Shown: positions 33,923 to 42,384 of the stretch, piece by piece
Layout: each line of letters starts with the position of its first letter
Position numbering within the stretch: position 1 is the first letter of the stretch
NCBI RefSeq assembly: GCF_024758705.1
Contig: NZ_CP096971.1
Span: forward strand, 3,005,501-3,069,500
DNA length: 64,000 nt
Direction of reading: 5' to 3'
Source: Sphingomonas sp. SUN019
Lineage (GTDB): Bacteria > Pseudomonadota > Alphaproteobacteria > Sphingomonadales > Sphingomonadaceae
The notes under the pieces: model-generated
Seen by the model: only the letters and a program-made list of their open reading frames with translations
Databases searched by the model: none
What the model was told of the DNA's origin: nothing
Program-made: the position numbers and the translations under genes

Positions 33923-34827
33923 TGCGCGGTCCCGAGATGACTGTGCATCGCTGGCGGCTTGATCGCGTCCGATTCGACGATGAGCAGCGCGCGCCCGTCG
34001 CCGCAGCAGACCGCGAACCCATCGGCGTCACGCGCGATCACCTGACCCGGCAGAGCGTGGTGTCGCGCGCCGTCTTGCCAAGGCTCGGTTCGCCAGATCG
34101 TGATCCGGGCGTCGCGCGCCTCGGTGAACGCGCCGGGATATGGGCGGCCGACCGCGCGGACCAGACGGTGGATGTCGTCGGCCGGACGCCGCCAGTCGAT
34201 CCGCCCGTCGTCGGGACGACGGCGCGTCGCCCAGGTCGCGAGCCGCTCGTCCTGCACCTCGCCCGCGACCTCGCCCTGCGCCAGCCGCGGCAGCAGGTCG
34301 TCGAGCATGTCATACAGGGCGCCCATGTGCTTCGCATACAGGGTCAACGCGGTTTCGTCGGGCGCGACGTGGAAGAAGCGTTGCGCCATGATCGCGCCGC
34401 TGTCGACGCCGTCGTCGATCCGGAACAAGGTCGATCCGGTGATCTTCTCGTCGAGCAGGATCGTCCACGGGATTGTCGCCCGGCCGCGGAGCCGAGGCAG
34501 CGCGGCGGTGTGGTAGCCCACGACGCGGTCGTTCACCGCCGCGCGCAGCGCCGGGCCGCACAATTGCGACCAGCCGATCACGAACGTCATGTCGGGCGCG
34601 ACCGCGCGGACCTGTTCGACGAATGCTGCGCCATTGCCTTCGACGACATGGATAAGCTGCGCCCCCGCGGCCGCCGCCGGATCGGTCAGGTCGACATAAT
34701 CCGAGTGGCGCGCGGCGCGGTCTGGCGGCAGCGTGGCGACCGCCGCCAGCGTCCAGCCCGGCGCGGCGGCGATGGCGTCCAGCGCGACGCGCGTGCCTTC
34801 AACCGCGCCGATCAGCAGTGCGCGCAT
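33919..34827 (-). CDS. Formyltransferase-family protein, probable sugar N-formyltransferase
   Basis: 302 residues of the methionyl-tRNA/GAR formyltransferase fold, using N10-formyl-THF. The core reads GYHTAALPRLRGRATIPWTI, then GSTLFRIDDGVDSGAIMAQ. Of the ArnA-type Asn-His-Asp triad, His106 and Asp142 are present but the Asn position is Gly104. Some sugar-formyltransferase relatives I recall also carry a GYH variant, so the enzyme may still be active. The C-terminal domain (~195-302) resembles the OB-like Fmt_C domain. It is not the housekeeping fmt, which normally accompanies def. Start ATG 34827 overlaps the upstream glycosyltransferase fusion by 29 bases. Confidence 0.75.
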   Translation of the reverse strand: MRALLIGAVEGTRVALDAIAAAPGWTLAAVATLPPDRAARHSDYVDLTDPAAAAGAQLIHVVEGNGAAFVEQVRAVAPDMTFVIGWSQLCGPALRAAVNDRVVGYHTAALPRLRGRATIPWTILLDEKITGSTLFRIDDGVDSGAIMAQRFFHVAPDETALTLYAKHMGALYDMLDDLLPRLAQGEVAGEVQDERLATWATRRRPDDGRIDWRRPADDIHRLVRAVGRPYPGAFTEARDARITIWRTEPWQDGARHHALPGQVIARDADGFAVCCGDGRALLIVESDAIKPPAMHSHLGTAQ

Positions 34828-36556
34828 AGGCCCTCTCGATCTGGTGTGAGCGGACCGTTTCGCCACCGACGACGACCCACAAGGTGCGCGCGACGATCCG
34901 TGCGTCGAGCGACAGCGACCGATGCGCGATATACCACAGGTCCAGCGCAACCTTGTCGCCGTCCCCCAACAACGCATTGCCGTTGACCTGCGCCCAGCCG
35001 GTCATCCCCGGCCGCACCGCGCCGCGCGCGACACCTTTGGAGCCCATCGCCTGAATGGTGGGCGGCAGCAGCGGGCGCGGGCCGATCAGGCTCATGTCGC
35101 GCCGTAGCACGTTCCACAGGCCCGGCAGTTCGTCCAGCCGCGCGCGACGGAGCACGCGGCCGGTGGGGGTCAGCCGCTCGGCGTCGGGCAGCGGATCGCC
35201 CGCGGCGTCGACGCTGTCCCGCATCGTGCGGAACTTGCGCAGCGTGAAAGGAATGCCGTCGCGGCCCGCGCGCGTCTGCGCAAACATGACCGGGCGGCCG
35301 AGGGTGGCGAACACCACCAGCGCGACCAGCGCCATGACCGGCATCGCCAGCAGCATCGCGACCATCGCGAGCGGCAGTTCGATCGCGGGCCGGTCCCCCA
35401 GCGCACGCCGCGTCGCGACGGCGGCGGAGGGAGCGCCCCGCTGCAATCCCATCGCAGCGATGATCCGGTCGTTCACCTTGTCTACGTCGTACACGTCCTC
35501 GGCGATCGTGCGTGACGCCGCACCCATCGACGCCGCCAGCGCGGGATCGTCGACGAAGCATTGCATCGCCGCCGCGAGCGCATCGGCATCGCGCGGCGGC
35601 ACGAGCAAGCCGTTCGTGCCTTCGGTGATCGGCTCGCGGCAGCCGGGCATGTTTGTGGTGACGATTGCGCGTCCAGTGGCCATCGCCTCCAGGATCGTGC
35701 GTGGAAGACCCTCCCGGTAATAGCTTGGCAGGACGAAGACGCTTGCGCGGGCGAGCATCGGGGCGACGTCCCGCGTCTCGCCGAGATATTCCACATCGCC
35801 CGATCGCGCCCAGCGATCGATGTCGGCGCGGGTGATGCCGGTCGGGTTGGGATCGAGCGGTCCGAGAATCTGGAAGCGCACCGCGGGATGCCGCGCGCGG
35901 ATCGCGCGGGCGGCGGCGACGAATTCCGCCAGTCCCTTGTCGCGCATCAGGCGCGCGACCATCAGGAACGTGAGCGGACCGGGCGGTAGCGGCGCATGCG
36001 CGAAGCGGTGCACATCGACCCCCGACCCCGGCAGTTGATCGACCGGCTGCGCATCCACGATCCCCAGCGCGCGCATCTCTGAGGCGTCGTCGCGATTGAA
36101 GACGAAGATGCGTTCGGCGCGTGCGACTGCGGCGCGGTACATTCGCGACAGCACCACACGCAACGCGCGCCGCCGCGCCCCGCCGCCGTCGCTGAAGACA
36201 TGGCCGAGCCCGCTGACCATCGCGAAGAAGCGGATGCCGCCGACGATCCGGCTGGCCAGCCCGCCATAGACGATCGGTTTCTGCGTATAGGCCAGCAGGA
36301 CGTCGGGGCGTTCGGCGCGCAACAGCCGGACGAGCCGCCGAAGCGTCGCAAGATCCTGCAGCGGATTCGCGCCGGTGCGATCCATCGCTACGGCCACATA
36401 TCGCACGCCGATCTTCGCCAGCGCCGCGGCCTCCGGCGGCGCGGGATCGGGGGCGCAGGCAACCACCTCATGCCCCTCCGCCACCATTCGCGCGAGCAAT
36501 GCGCCGCGGAAGTTGACCAAGGAATAGGCCAGGCTGGCGAGAACGACGATCTTCAT
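34799..36556 (-). CDS. GT4 glycosyltransferase fused to polyprenyl-phosphate phosphoglycosyltransferase
   Basis: 585 residues, two enzymes in one chain. Residues 1-375: GT4 domain (MKIVVLASLAYSLVNFRGAL; FLMVARLMRDKGLAEFVAAA; YYREGLPRTILEAMATGRAI). Residues ~385-575: small monotopic PGT (PglC/WcaJ-C type). It has one re-entrant hydrophobic helix (IELPLAMVAMLLAMPVMALV), the FTLRKFRTMRDS segment, the catalytic Asp-Glu dyad in RARLDELPGLWNVLRRDMSL (D475, E476), IGPRPLLP and RPGMTGWAQVNG. The fusion would place the first sugar-phosphate on undecaprenyl phosphate and add the second sugar. Start ATG 36556 overlaps the upstream GT4 stop (ATGA). Confidence 0.9.
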   Translation of the reverse strand: MKIVVLASLAYSLVNFRGALLARMVAEGHEVVACAPDPAPPEAAALAKIGVRYVAVAMDRTGANPLQDLATLRRLVRLLRAERPDVLLAYTQKPIVYGGLASRIVGGIRFFAMVSGLGHVFSDGGGARRRALRVVLSRMYRAAVARAERIFVFNRDDASEMRALGIVDAQPVDQLPGSGVDVHRFAHAPLPPGPLTFLMVARLMRDKGLAEFVAAARAIRARHPAVRFQILGPLDPNPTGITRADIDRWARSGDVEYLGETRDVAPMLARASVFVLPSYYREGLPRTILEAMATGRAIVTTNMPGCREPITEGTNGLLVPPRDADALAAAMQCFVDDPALAASMGAASRTIAEDVYDVDKVNDRIIAAMGLQRGAPSAAVATRRALGDRPAIELPLAMVAMLLAMPVMALVALVVFATLGRPVMFAQTRAGRDGIPFTLRKFRTMRDSVDAAGDPLPDAERLTPTGRVLRRARLDELPGLWNVLRRDMSLIGPRPLLPPTIQAMGSKGVARGAVRPGMTGWAQVNGNALLGDGDKVALDLWYIAHRSLSLDARIVARTLWVVVGGETVRSHQIERAYARTADRRG

Positions 36557-37776
36557 CCCGCGACCATCTGTTCCGTGCGGCAGGCGGCCGTCGTCCGGCC
36601 CTGCGGCGCCACCGCGTCGCCGCGCAGGATCGCGCTGTACAATTGGCGATAGCGGCGGGCGACGCTGTCGATCTCGAATTCGTCGACGACCCGTGCGCGC
36701 GCCGCGATCCCGCGGCCGTGGCGTTCGGTCGCGCCGTCCTCTCCCAGCCGGACCAGCGCTGCCGCCATCCCCGTGACGTCGCCGGGCGGCACGATCGTTC
36801 CGCTTTCGCCCAGCACCCAGGCGCTGTCCCCCACGTCGGTCGCCACGCACGGTATGCCGCAGGCCATCGCCTCCCCCAGGATATTGGGAAAGGCCTCTCC
36901 CCAGGCGGATGACAACGCGACGATATCGACGCCGGGCAACCATTCCGCGACATCGGTGCGTTCACCGACCAGCGTCACGCGGGTCGAGGGAATCTGCCGT
37001 GCGATGCGATCCGCCAGCGCGCGGGGCGGCCCGTCCAGGCCGGTGCCGACCAGCAGCAGATGCAGATCGACTCCTGCCGCGCGGGCGCGCGCGACGGCAT
37101 CGACCAGGGTCGCGTGGTCCTTCATCGGGTGTAGCCGCGCCACCATCGCCACCACGATCGGCCCCGGCGGCACCCCGAACCGTTGTTCCAGCGCCGTACG
37201 GCCCGCGGGATCGGGACGGAAGCGGCCGCAGTCGAAGCCGTTGGCGATATAGATCGAGCGTTCGGGCGCGAAGCCCACCGCCTCATGTTGCCGCGCCGCG
37301 ACCTGCGAATTGTAGACGATCGCCGCCGTGCCGCGCGACAGCCGTGCGCTGAGCGCGATCAGCCGCCGCGTCGCACGGCTTTCCAGCGCCAGGTCGACCA
37401 GCGAATGTCGCACGTTCCACACCACCGGCGTCCCGCGCGTCTGAAGTGCGCCCGCGATGCTGGCGGCGAGATTGCCGTGGTACATCCAGCCCTGCAGCAG
37501 ATCGGGCCGAACCCGGCCGGTAATGCGCAACAGCCGCACGATCGCGGCCGGCCCCGGCAACCCGCGCGCCATGCCCAGCGTGTAGACCGGCGCCTCCTCT
37601 CGCGAGGGAGTCAGAACGCCCGGTTTCAGCATCGACACGATCGCGTGGCGCGATCCGCCGTGCCGGGGTTCGGCCTCGATCAGCTTGACCAGCATCGTCT
37701 GCGCGCCGCCCATGTCGAGGCTGGTCGACACGTGCTGGATCGTGGCGCCGTGGTGCCGCGGCAATCGTCGCGTCAT
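36553..37776 (-). CDS. GT4 glycosyltransferase, first gene of the minus-strand operon
   Basis: 407 residues. IQHVSTSLDMGGAQTMLVKL at the N-terminus is the GT4 GGAQ/E signature. The middle has VVAMVARLHPMKDHATLVDA, and the donor site reads SSAWGEAFPNILGEAMACGI (E-x7-E). ATG 37776 (MTRRLPRHHGATI) is preferred; ATGs at 37812 and 37851 are in frame but encode Arg-rich sequence without similarity. It ends in an ATGA overlap with the GT4-PGT fusion. It probably adds an inner sugar of the repeat. Confidence 0.87.
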   Translation of the reverse strand: MTRRLPRHHGATIQHVSTSLDMGGAQTMLVKLIEAEPRHGGSRHAIVSMLKPGVLTPSREEAPVYTLGMARGLPGPAAIVRLLRITGRVRPDLLQGWMYHGNLAASIAGALQTRGTPVVWNVRHSLVDLALESRATRRLIALSARLSRGTAAIVYNSQVAARQHEAVGFAPERSIYIANGFDCGRFRPDPAGRTALEQRFGVPPGPIVVAMVARLHPMKDHATLVDAVARARAAGVDLHLLLVGTGLDGPPRALADRIARQIPSTRVTLVGERTDVAEWLPGVDIVALSSAWGEAFPNILGEAMACGIPCVATDVGDSAWVLGESGTIVPPGDVTGMAAALVRLGEDGATERHGRGIAARARVVDEFEIDSVARRYRQLYSAILRGDAVAPQGRTTAACRTEQMVAG

Positions 37777-38220
37777 GCCGCGATCCTGCGATCCCGGACC
37801 CGGCCGTCCCATATTGTGCGCACGCCTGCGCGGCGCGCCGAAGAAAACCATGTGCGCATCGTGTTCCACCCCATCACACGCGTCCCACCACCCCGAAGCT
37901 AGAGCGGCGACGCCATGCAAACAGTTGCGATTCCGGGTATCGCCCGGATGGAAAAGGCGCGGCTCCAATGGCGACCGCACGACGCGAATGCCCTTTCGGG
38001 ATGCATGGGGCATCCGTTTGCGCCGACACAATGGCGCATGGGAGCGCATCGCCCAAAGGGGTAATCCGAAGTCAAATCATGGTGAGCGTGCGGTTAGGGA
38101 AGTCGTTCGCCCGAAAGTGAGCGATCGGGGTCAAGATTAGTCGCTGGTCCTTCCGCACGCGCCAATCGCTGCGGTGCGGGCCGAAGCTATGCTGCCCGCT
38201 CTGGTGTGGGGGGCAGACCA
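37777..38220. promoter_or_regulatory. Divergent intergenic region between the two glycan operons
   Basis: 444 bases that should carry the promoters for both the minus-strand glycosyltransferase operon and the plus-strand dehydratase-wzy-export operon. A small inverted repeat GGATGC-atggg-GCATCC lies at 37999-38015. GGGGGG before ATG 38221 is the ribosome binding site of the dehydratase gene. No ORF supported; promoter boxes not assigned. Confidence 0.45.
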
Positions 38221-40221
38221 ATGAAGACGACGGTGTCGATTCAGGCGGTGCGGCAACCGCTGCGAACGCTATTGATCATCGGATTGGACACGACCGCCGC
38301 AGCGTTTTCGCTGGTCGCGGCGATCGATCTGCGGGTGGGGGCGCCGCGCACGTCGATCGTCCTGGCGGAGGCGCCGTGGGCGGTGTCGGTGTTCGCCGCG
38401 ACCGCTGCTGCGACCTTCTATCTGTTCGGCCTGCACCGGCGCATCTGGCGCTTTGCGTCGCTGGGCGACCTTTTGGCCATCGCGCAGGCGGTGACGGTGT
38501 CCATCCTGGCCTTCTCGCTGATCCTGCTGGCGACCGGATCGATCGGCTGGATGCCGCGGTCGATTCCGGTGATCCAGTGGCTGTTGCTGGTCATGCTGCT
38601 GGGCGCGATGCGGATGGCGCGGCGCATGGGCGGCGAATTCATGAGCGGATCGGTCAAGCCGCCGCAACCGACCAAGTCGACGCGGCGCGGATCGCGCAAC
38701 GCGCTGGTGCTGGGTCCGGGGGACGACGTCGACGTGCTGCTGCGCCGGCTGGAAGCCGATTCGCAATCGGGATTCCGTCCGGTCGGGATCATCGGCGATC
38801 TCGGCATCCATCGCCAGACCCGCATTCGCGGCGTGCCGATCCTGGGCGCATACGGCGAACTCGCCCGAGTCGTTGAACGGCTGGAGGCCGAAGGCCGCCG
38901 CCCCGAATGCCTGGTGTTCGCGGGCAGCGTCGACCGGATGCGCGGCGCGGCGATGGCGAACATCGTGTCGGGTGCGCAGCTGCTGGGGCTGGAGGTGGCC
39001 TATTCCTCCGGGTTCACGGCCTATGGCGACGACGCCGATCGTGCGCCCGATTTCCGCTTCATCAACGTAGCCGACCTGCTCGGGCGGCCGCAATCGACGC
39101 TGGATGCGACGCCGGTCGGGGCGGCGATCGCCGGGCGCTGCGTGATGGTGACCGGGGCGGGCGGCACGATCGGGCGCGAGTTGGTGCGGCAGGTGGCCGG
39201 ATTCCGGCCGGGCAAGCTGATCCTGCTCGATGCGAACGAGTTCAACCTGTACGAAGTCGATCTGGAGATGCGCGAGAATTACCCCGACGTCCCGCGCGCG
39301 CCGGTCCTGTGTTCGATTCGCCAGCGGCAGCAACTGATGCGCGTGTTCGACCTGCATCGGCCCGAACTGGTGTTCCACGCCGCCGCGCTGAAGCACGTGC
39401 CGCTGGTCGAGGGACATCTGTCGGCGGGTATCCAGACCAACGTGCTGGGCACACGCAACGTGGCCGACGCGGCGCAACGGTATGGCGCGCGGGCGATGAT
39501 CCAGGTGTCGACCGACAAGGCGGTCAATCCGGTCGGTTTCATGGGGATGACCAAGCGGCTCGGCGAACTCTATGCGCAGGCGCTGGATTTGAACGGCGCC
39601 GGCGATCCCGCCGCGCCGCGTTTCATGACGGTGCGGTTCGGCAACGTGCTGGGGTCGAGCGGATCGCTGATCCCGCTGTTTCAGCGTCAGCTGGGTCGCG
39701 GCGGACCGCTGACCGTGACGCATCCCGACATCGAACGCTTCTTCATGACTGTCCACGAGGCGGTGCAGCTGGTGCTGCACAGCGCCGCCTGCGGCCTGGA
39801 CGCGCGGGCCGAACGCGGCCGGATCTTCGTATTGGACATGGGCAAGCCGGTGCGGATCATCGACATCGCGCGGCGGATGATCCGCCTGGCGGGGTTCGAG
39901 CCCGAGGTCGACGTCGCGATCGAGATCACCGGCCTGCGGCCGGGCGAGAAACTGTACGAAGAACTGTTCGATGCGATCGAGACGCGGCAGCCGGCGTCGA
40001 TTCCCGGCGTGTTCGAGGCCGAACCAAAGGCGGTTCCGCTGGCGCAGCTCGACCAGGCGTTCCAGTTGCTTGAGGCGGCGAGCGCGGCGGGGGATGACCG
40101 GACCTGCCGTGCGATTGCGGACGACGTGCTGCGACAACGCGAGGACGAACCGATCGTGGCGATCGAGATCGCGGCGAACGATCGTCCGGTCCACGAACTC
40201 ATCCTGTCGCAGGCCGGCTGA
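38221..40221 (+). CDS. Membrane-bound UDP-sugar 4,6-dehydratase (PglF/WbpM/CapD-like)
   Basis: 666 residues. Four N-terminal membrane helices (about 15-135), a Rossmann linker domain, then a catalytic extended-SDR domain. VTGAGGTIGRELVRQVAG (from Thr311) is the NAD+ site; STDKAVNPVGFMGMTKRLGE contains Thr431-Asp432-Lys433 and Met441-x3-Lys445, the Met-for-Tyr variant known for PglF/WbpM enzymes that make UDP-4-keto-6-deoxy-GlcNAc. The next gene is a sugar 4-aminotransferase (TGATG overlap), which completes the route to a 4-amino-4,6-dideoxy sugar. Heads the plus-strand operon. Confidence 0.9.
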   Translation: MKTTVSIQAVRQPLRTLLIIGLDTTAAAFSLVAAIDLRVGAPRTSIVLAEAPWAVSVFAATAAATFYLFGLHRRIWRFASLGDLLAIAQAVTVSILAFSLILLATGSIGWMPRSIPVIQWLLLVMLLGAMRMARRMGGEFMSGSVKPPQPTKSTRRGSRNALVLGPGDDVDVLLRRLEADSQSGFRPVGIIGDLGIHRQTRIRGVPILGAYGELARVVERLEAEGRRPECLVFAGSVDRMRGAAMANIVSGAQLLGLEVAYSSGFTAYGDDADRAPDFRFINVADLLGRPQSTLDATPVGAAIAGRCVMVTGAGGTIGRELVRQVAGFRPGKLILLDANEFNLYEVDLEMRENYPDVPRAPVLCSIRQRQQLMRVFDLHRPELVFHAAALKHVPLVEGHLSAGIQTNVLGTRNVADAAQRYGARAMIQVSTDKAVNPVGFMGMTKRLGELYAQALDLNGAGDPAAPRFMTVRFGNVLGSSGSLIPLFQRQLGRGGPLTVTHPDIERFFMTVHEAVQLVLHSAACGLDARAERGRIFVLDMGKPVRIIDIARRMIRLAGFEPEVDVAIEITGLRPGEKLYEELFDAIETRQPASIPGVFEAEPKAVPLAQLDQAFQLLEAASAAGDDRTCRAIADDVLRQREDEPIVAIEIAANDRPVHELILSQAG

Positions 40222-41513
40222 TGGCACGCCCGCTGCGCATAGAAAGCGACGTCGCCGCCCCGTTGCCGATCGGCCTGGCGACGCCCGTTCGCGTTCACGA
40301 CCCGATCCCGACATGGACGCCGCGCCGGGCGCTGACCGCTCCGATCGTCAGCCGCTGGCCATGCCATGACGAGGCGGAGATCGACGCGGTCGTCGCCACG
40401 TTGCGGTCGGGCCGCGTCAACGCGCTGCATCACGGCGAGCACAACCGTGCGTTCGAGGCCGCCTTCGCCGCGCGCTGCGACGTGCCGCACGCGATCGCGG
40501 TCGCGAACGGAACGCTGGCGCTGGAACTGGCGCTGCGCGCGCTGGAGGTCGGCCCCGGCGACGAAGTGATCGTCCCCGCACGCAGCTTCATCGCGTCGGC
40601 CAGTTGCGTCGCGGCGGTCGGCGCGACGATCGTATTCGCCGACGTCGACGAAACGACGCAGGGATTGAACGCGGCGACCGTGTCGGCAGTGCTGTCGCCG
40701 CGCACGCGTGCGATCATCGCGGTCCATATCGCGGGCTGGCCGTGCGCGGTCGACGAACTGGCGGTGCTGGCCGACGCGCTGGGCATCGCGCTGATCGAGG
40801 ATTGCGCGCAGGCGCACGGCGCGCGTCTGAACGGCCGGCCGGTCGGTTCGTTCGGGGCGGCCGCGGCGTTTTCGTTCTGCACCGACAAGATCATGTCCAC
40901 TGGCGGCGAGGGCGGCCTGCTGGTGCTGCGCGACGACGCGATCTGGGGGCGCGCGTGGGCGTACAAGGATCACGGCAAGAACCCGGCCGGACCGCCAAAG
41001 GGCGGCACGCCGGGCACGTTCAAGTGGCTGCACGAGAATCTGGGCAGCAATCTGCGGATGACCGAGATGCAGGCGGCGATCGGGCGACATCAGTTGGCGA
41101 AGCTTGACGAATGGGTCGATGCGCGGCGGCGCAACGCCGCGTCGATCGATCGTGCGCTGGCGCCGCTACCGGCGGTGCGACTGACCATTCCGCCGCCGCA
41201 GACACAGCACGCTTACTACAAATACTACGCCTTCGTCCGGCCGCACATGCTGGCGTACCGCTGGTCGCGCGACCGGATCGTCGCCGAACTGATCGCGGCG
41301 GGCGTGCCCGCGGGGACCGGCATCTGCCCCGAAATCTACCTTGAGCAAGCCTTTGTCGGTACGCCCTTTGTCCCCTCGCATCGATTGCCCACGTGCCGGA
41401 TGCTGGGCGAGACAAGTATCATGCTGCCGGTCGATCCGACGCTGGACGAGGCGACGGTCGCCGACATGGGCGAGGTGGTGGCGGATGTGATCGCCGCGGC
41501 GTCGCGCGGATAG
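40221..41513 (+). CDS. DegT/DnrJ/EryC1/StrS sugar aminotransferase
   Basis: 430 residues, PLP enzyme with fold-type I. VANGTLALELALRAL (phosphate-binding), LIEDCAQAHGA (PLP-ring Asp), and AFSFCTDKIMSTGGEGG with Schiff-base Lys223. The normal lysine contrasts with the His enzyme at 52.8 kb. It should transaminate the 4-keto sugar made by the preceding gene, giving UDP-4-amino sugar. An N-terminal extension of about 40 residues precedes the usual start (SRWPCHDEAEIDAVV), as in PglE/LegC-like members. Coupled to the dehydratase (TGATG); a 31-base gap follows. Confidence 0.9.
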   Translation: MARPLRIESDVAAPLPIGLATPVRVHDPIPTWTPRRALTAPIVSRWPCHDEAEIDAVVATLRSGRVNALHHGEHNRAFEAAFAARCDVPHAIAVANGTLALELALRALEVGPGDEVIVPARSFIASASCVAAVGATIVFADVDETTQGLNAATVSAVLSPRTRAIIAVHIAGWPCAVDELAVLADALGIALIEDCAQAHGARLNGRPVGSFGAAAAFSFCTDKIMSTGGEGGLLVLRDDAIWGRAWAYKDHGKNPAGPPKGGTPGTFKWLHENLGSNLRMTEMQAAIGRHQLAKLDEWVDARRRNAASIDRALAPLPAVRLTIPPPQTQHAYYKYYAFVRPHMLAYRWSRDRIVAELIAAGVPAGTGICPEIYLEQAFVGTPFVPSHRLPTCRMLGETSIMLPVDPTLDEATVADMGEVVADVIAAASRG

Positions 41514-41544
41514 GGACGCTGTCAGGGCTGCGCGTGGGGGAAAG

Positions 41545-42384
41545 ATGACGGGCGTTCGGTTACCCAGCTTCATCGTCATCGGCGCGGCGAAAGCGGCGAC
41601 GACATGGATCGCGCATCAGTTGCGATCGCGTCCCGACGTGTTCATGCCCGGCCCCGAGCCGCATTTCTTCAGCCGCGACCACGGCAAGGTGGCGCGATAC
41701 GCGCAGTGGTTCGGCGGCGCGCAGGCGGATCAGATGGTGGGTGAGAAATCGGCCGACTATCTTGCCGATCCCGACGCCGCTCAGCGGATGGCGGACCTGC
41801 TGCCGACGGTCAGGCTGGTCGCGCAACTGCGCGATCCGGTGGCGCGCGCCTATTCGGATTATCGCATGCTGTTCCGGCGCGGGCAGGTGGGGAATGATAT
41901 CGCCGCCTATCTCGACCGGGCGCGCACGACGATGCCGCGATTTCTGGACGACGGGCTTTACGCGCAGCATCTGGAGCGCTGGTTCGATCATTTCCCGCGC
42001 GAGCAGATCAAGATCATCCTGCACGACGACATCAGCGTCGCGCCCGAAAGCGTCGCGGCGGACGTCGCCGATTTCCTGGGGCTGCCGCGCCTGCCGCTGG
42101 CCGATGCGCAGCGCCGCGTGAACGACGGCGCGGCGGCGGTGCTGCCGCTCGCGCTGCGTCGGTTGCCGCAACCGCTGAAGAAGCTGGCGGCGCCGTTGCG
42201 CGGCAAACGTGCGTTCGACCAGGTCCGGGGCCTGTTTGCGCGGCCGGTGGTCTATCCGGCGCTGCCAGACGACGTGCGCCGCCGGGTCGAGGATTTCTAC
42301 CGCGACGATATCGTGCGGCTCGAACAGATGATCGACCGCGATCTCAGCCACTGGAAAGCGCGCCAGCGATCGGTGGCGGCGTGA
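41545..42384 (+). CDS. PAPS-dependent carbohydrate sulfotransferase
   Basis: 279 residues. SFIVIGAAKAATTWIAHQL holds the 5'-phosphosulfate binding loop (Lys16, TT). RPDVFMPGPEPHFFS has the catalytic-type Glu and His region, and QLRDPVARAYSDYRML is the 3'-phosphate binding motif. This is the NodH/heparan-sulfotransferase-like family. It should transfer sulfate from PAPS to the growing repeat unit on the cytoplasmic face. PAPS synthesis genes are not in the window. The last codon overlaps the wzy GTG (GTGA). Confidence 0.88.
   Translation: MTGVRLPSFIVIGAAKAATTWIAHQLRSRPDVFMPGPEPHFFSRDHGKVARYAQWFGGAQADQMVGEKSADYLADPDAAQRMADLLPTVRLVAQLRDPVARAYSDYRMLFRRGQVGNDIAAYLDRARTTMPRFLDDGLYAQHLERWFDHFPREQIKIILHDDISVAPESVAADVADFLGLPRLPLADAQRRVNDGAAAVLPLALRRLPQPLKKLAAPLRGKRAFDQVRGLFARPVVYPALPDDVRRRVEDFYRDDIVRLEQMIDRDLSHWKARQRSVAA

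Noticed and set aside
33919..34827. Housekeeping methionyl-tRNA formyltransferase (fmt)
   Set aside because: No def gene adjacent, triad differs, and the gene is embedded in a glycan operon.
38269..40314. 681-codon minus-strand open frame
   Set aside because: Antisense of the PglF/WbpM-like dehydratase, Arg/His/Gln-rich, no motif; the plus-strand frame has full SDR signatures.
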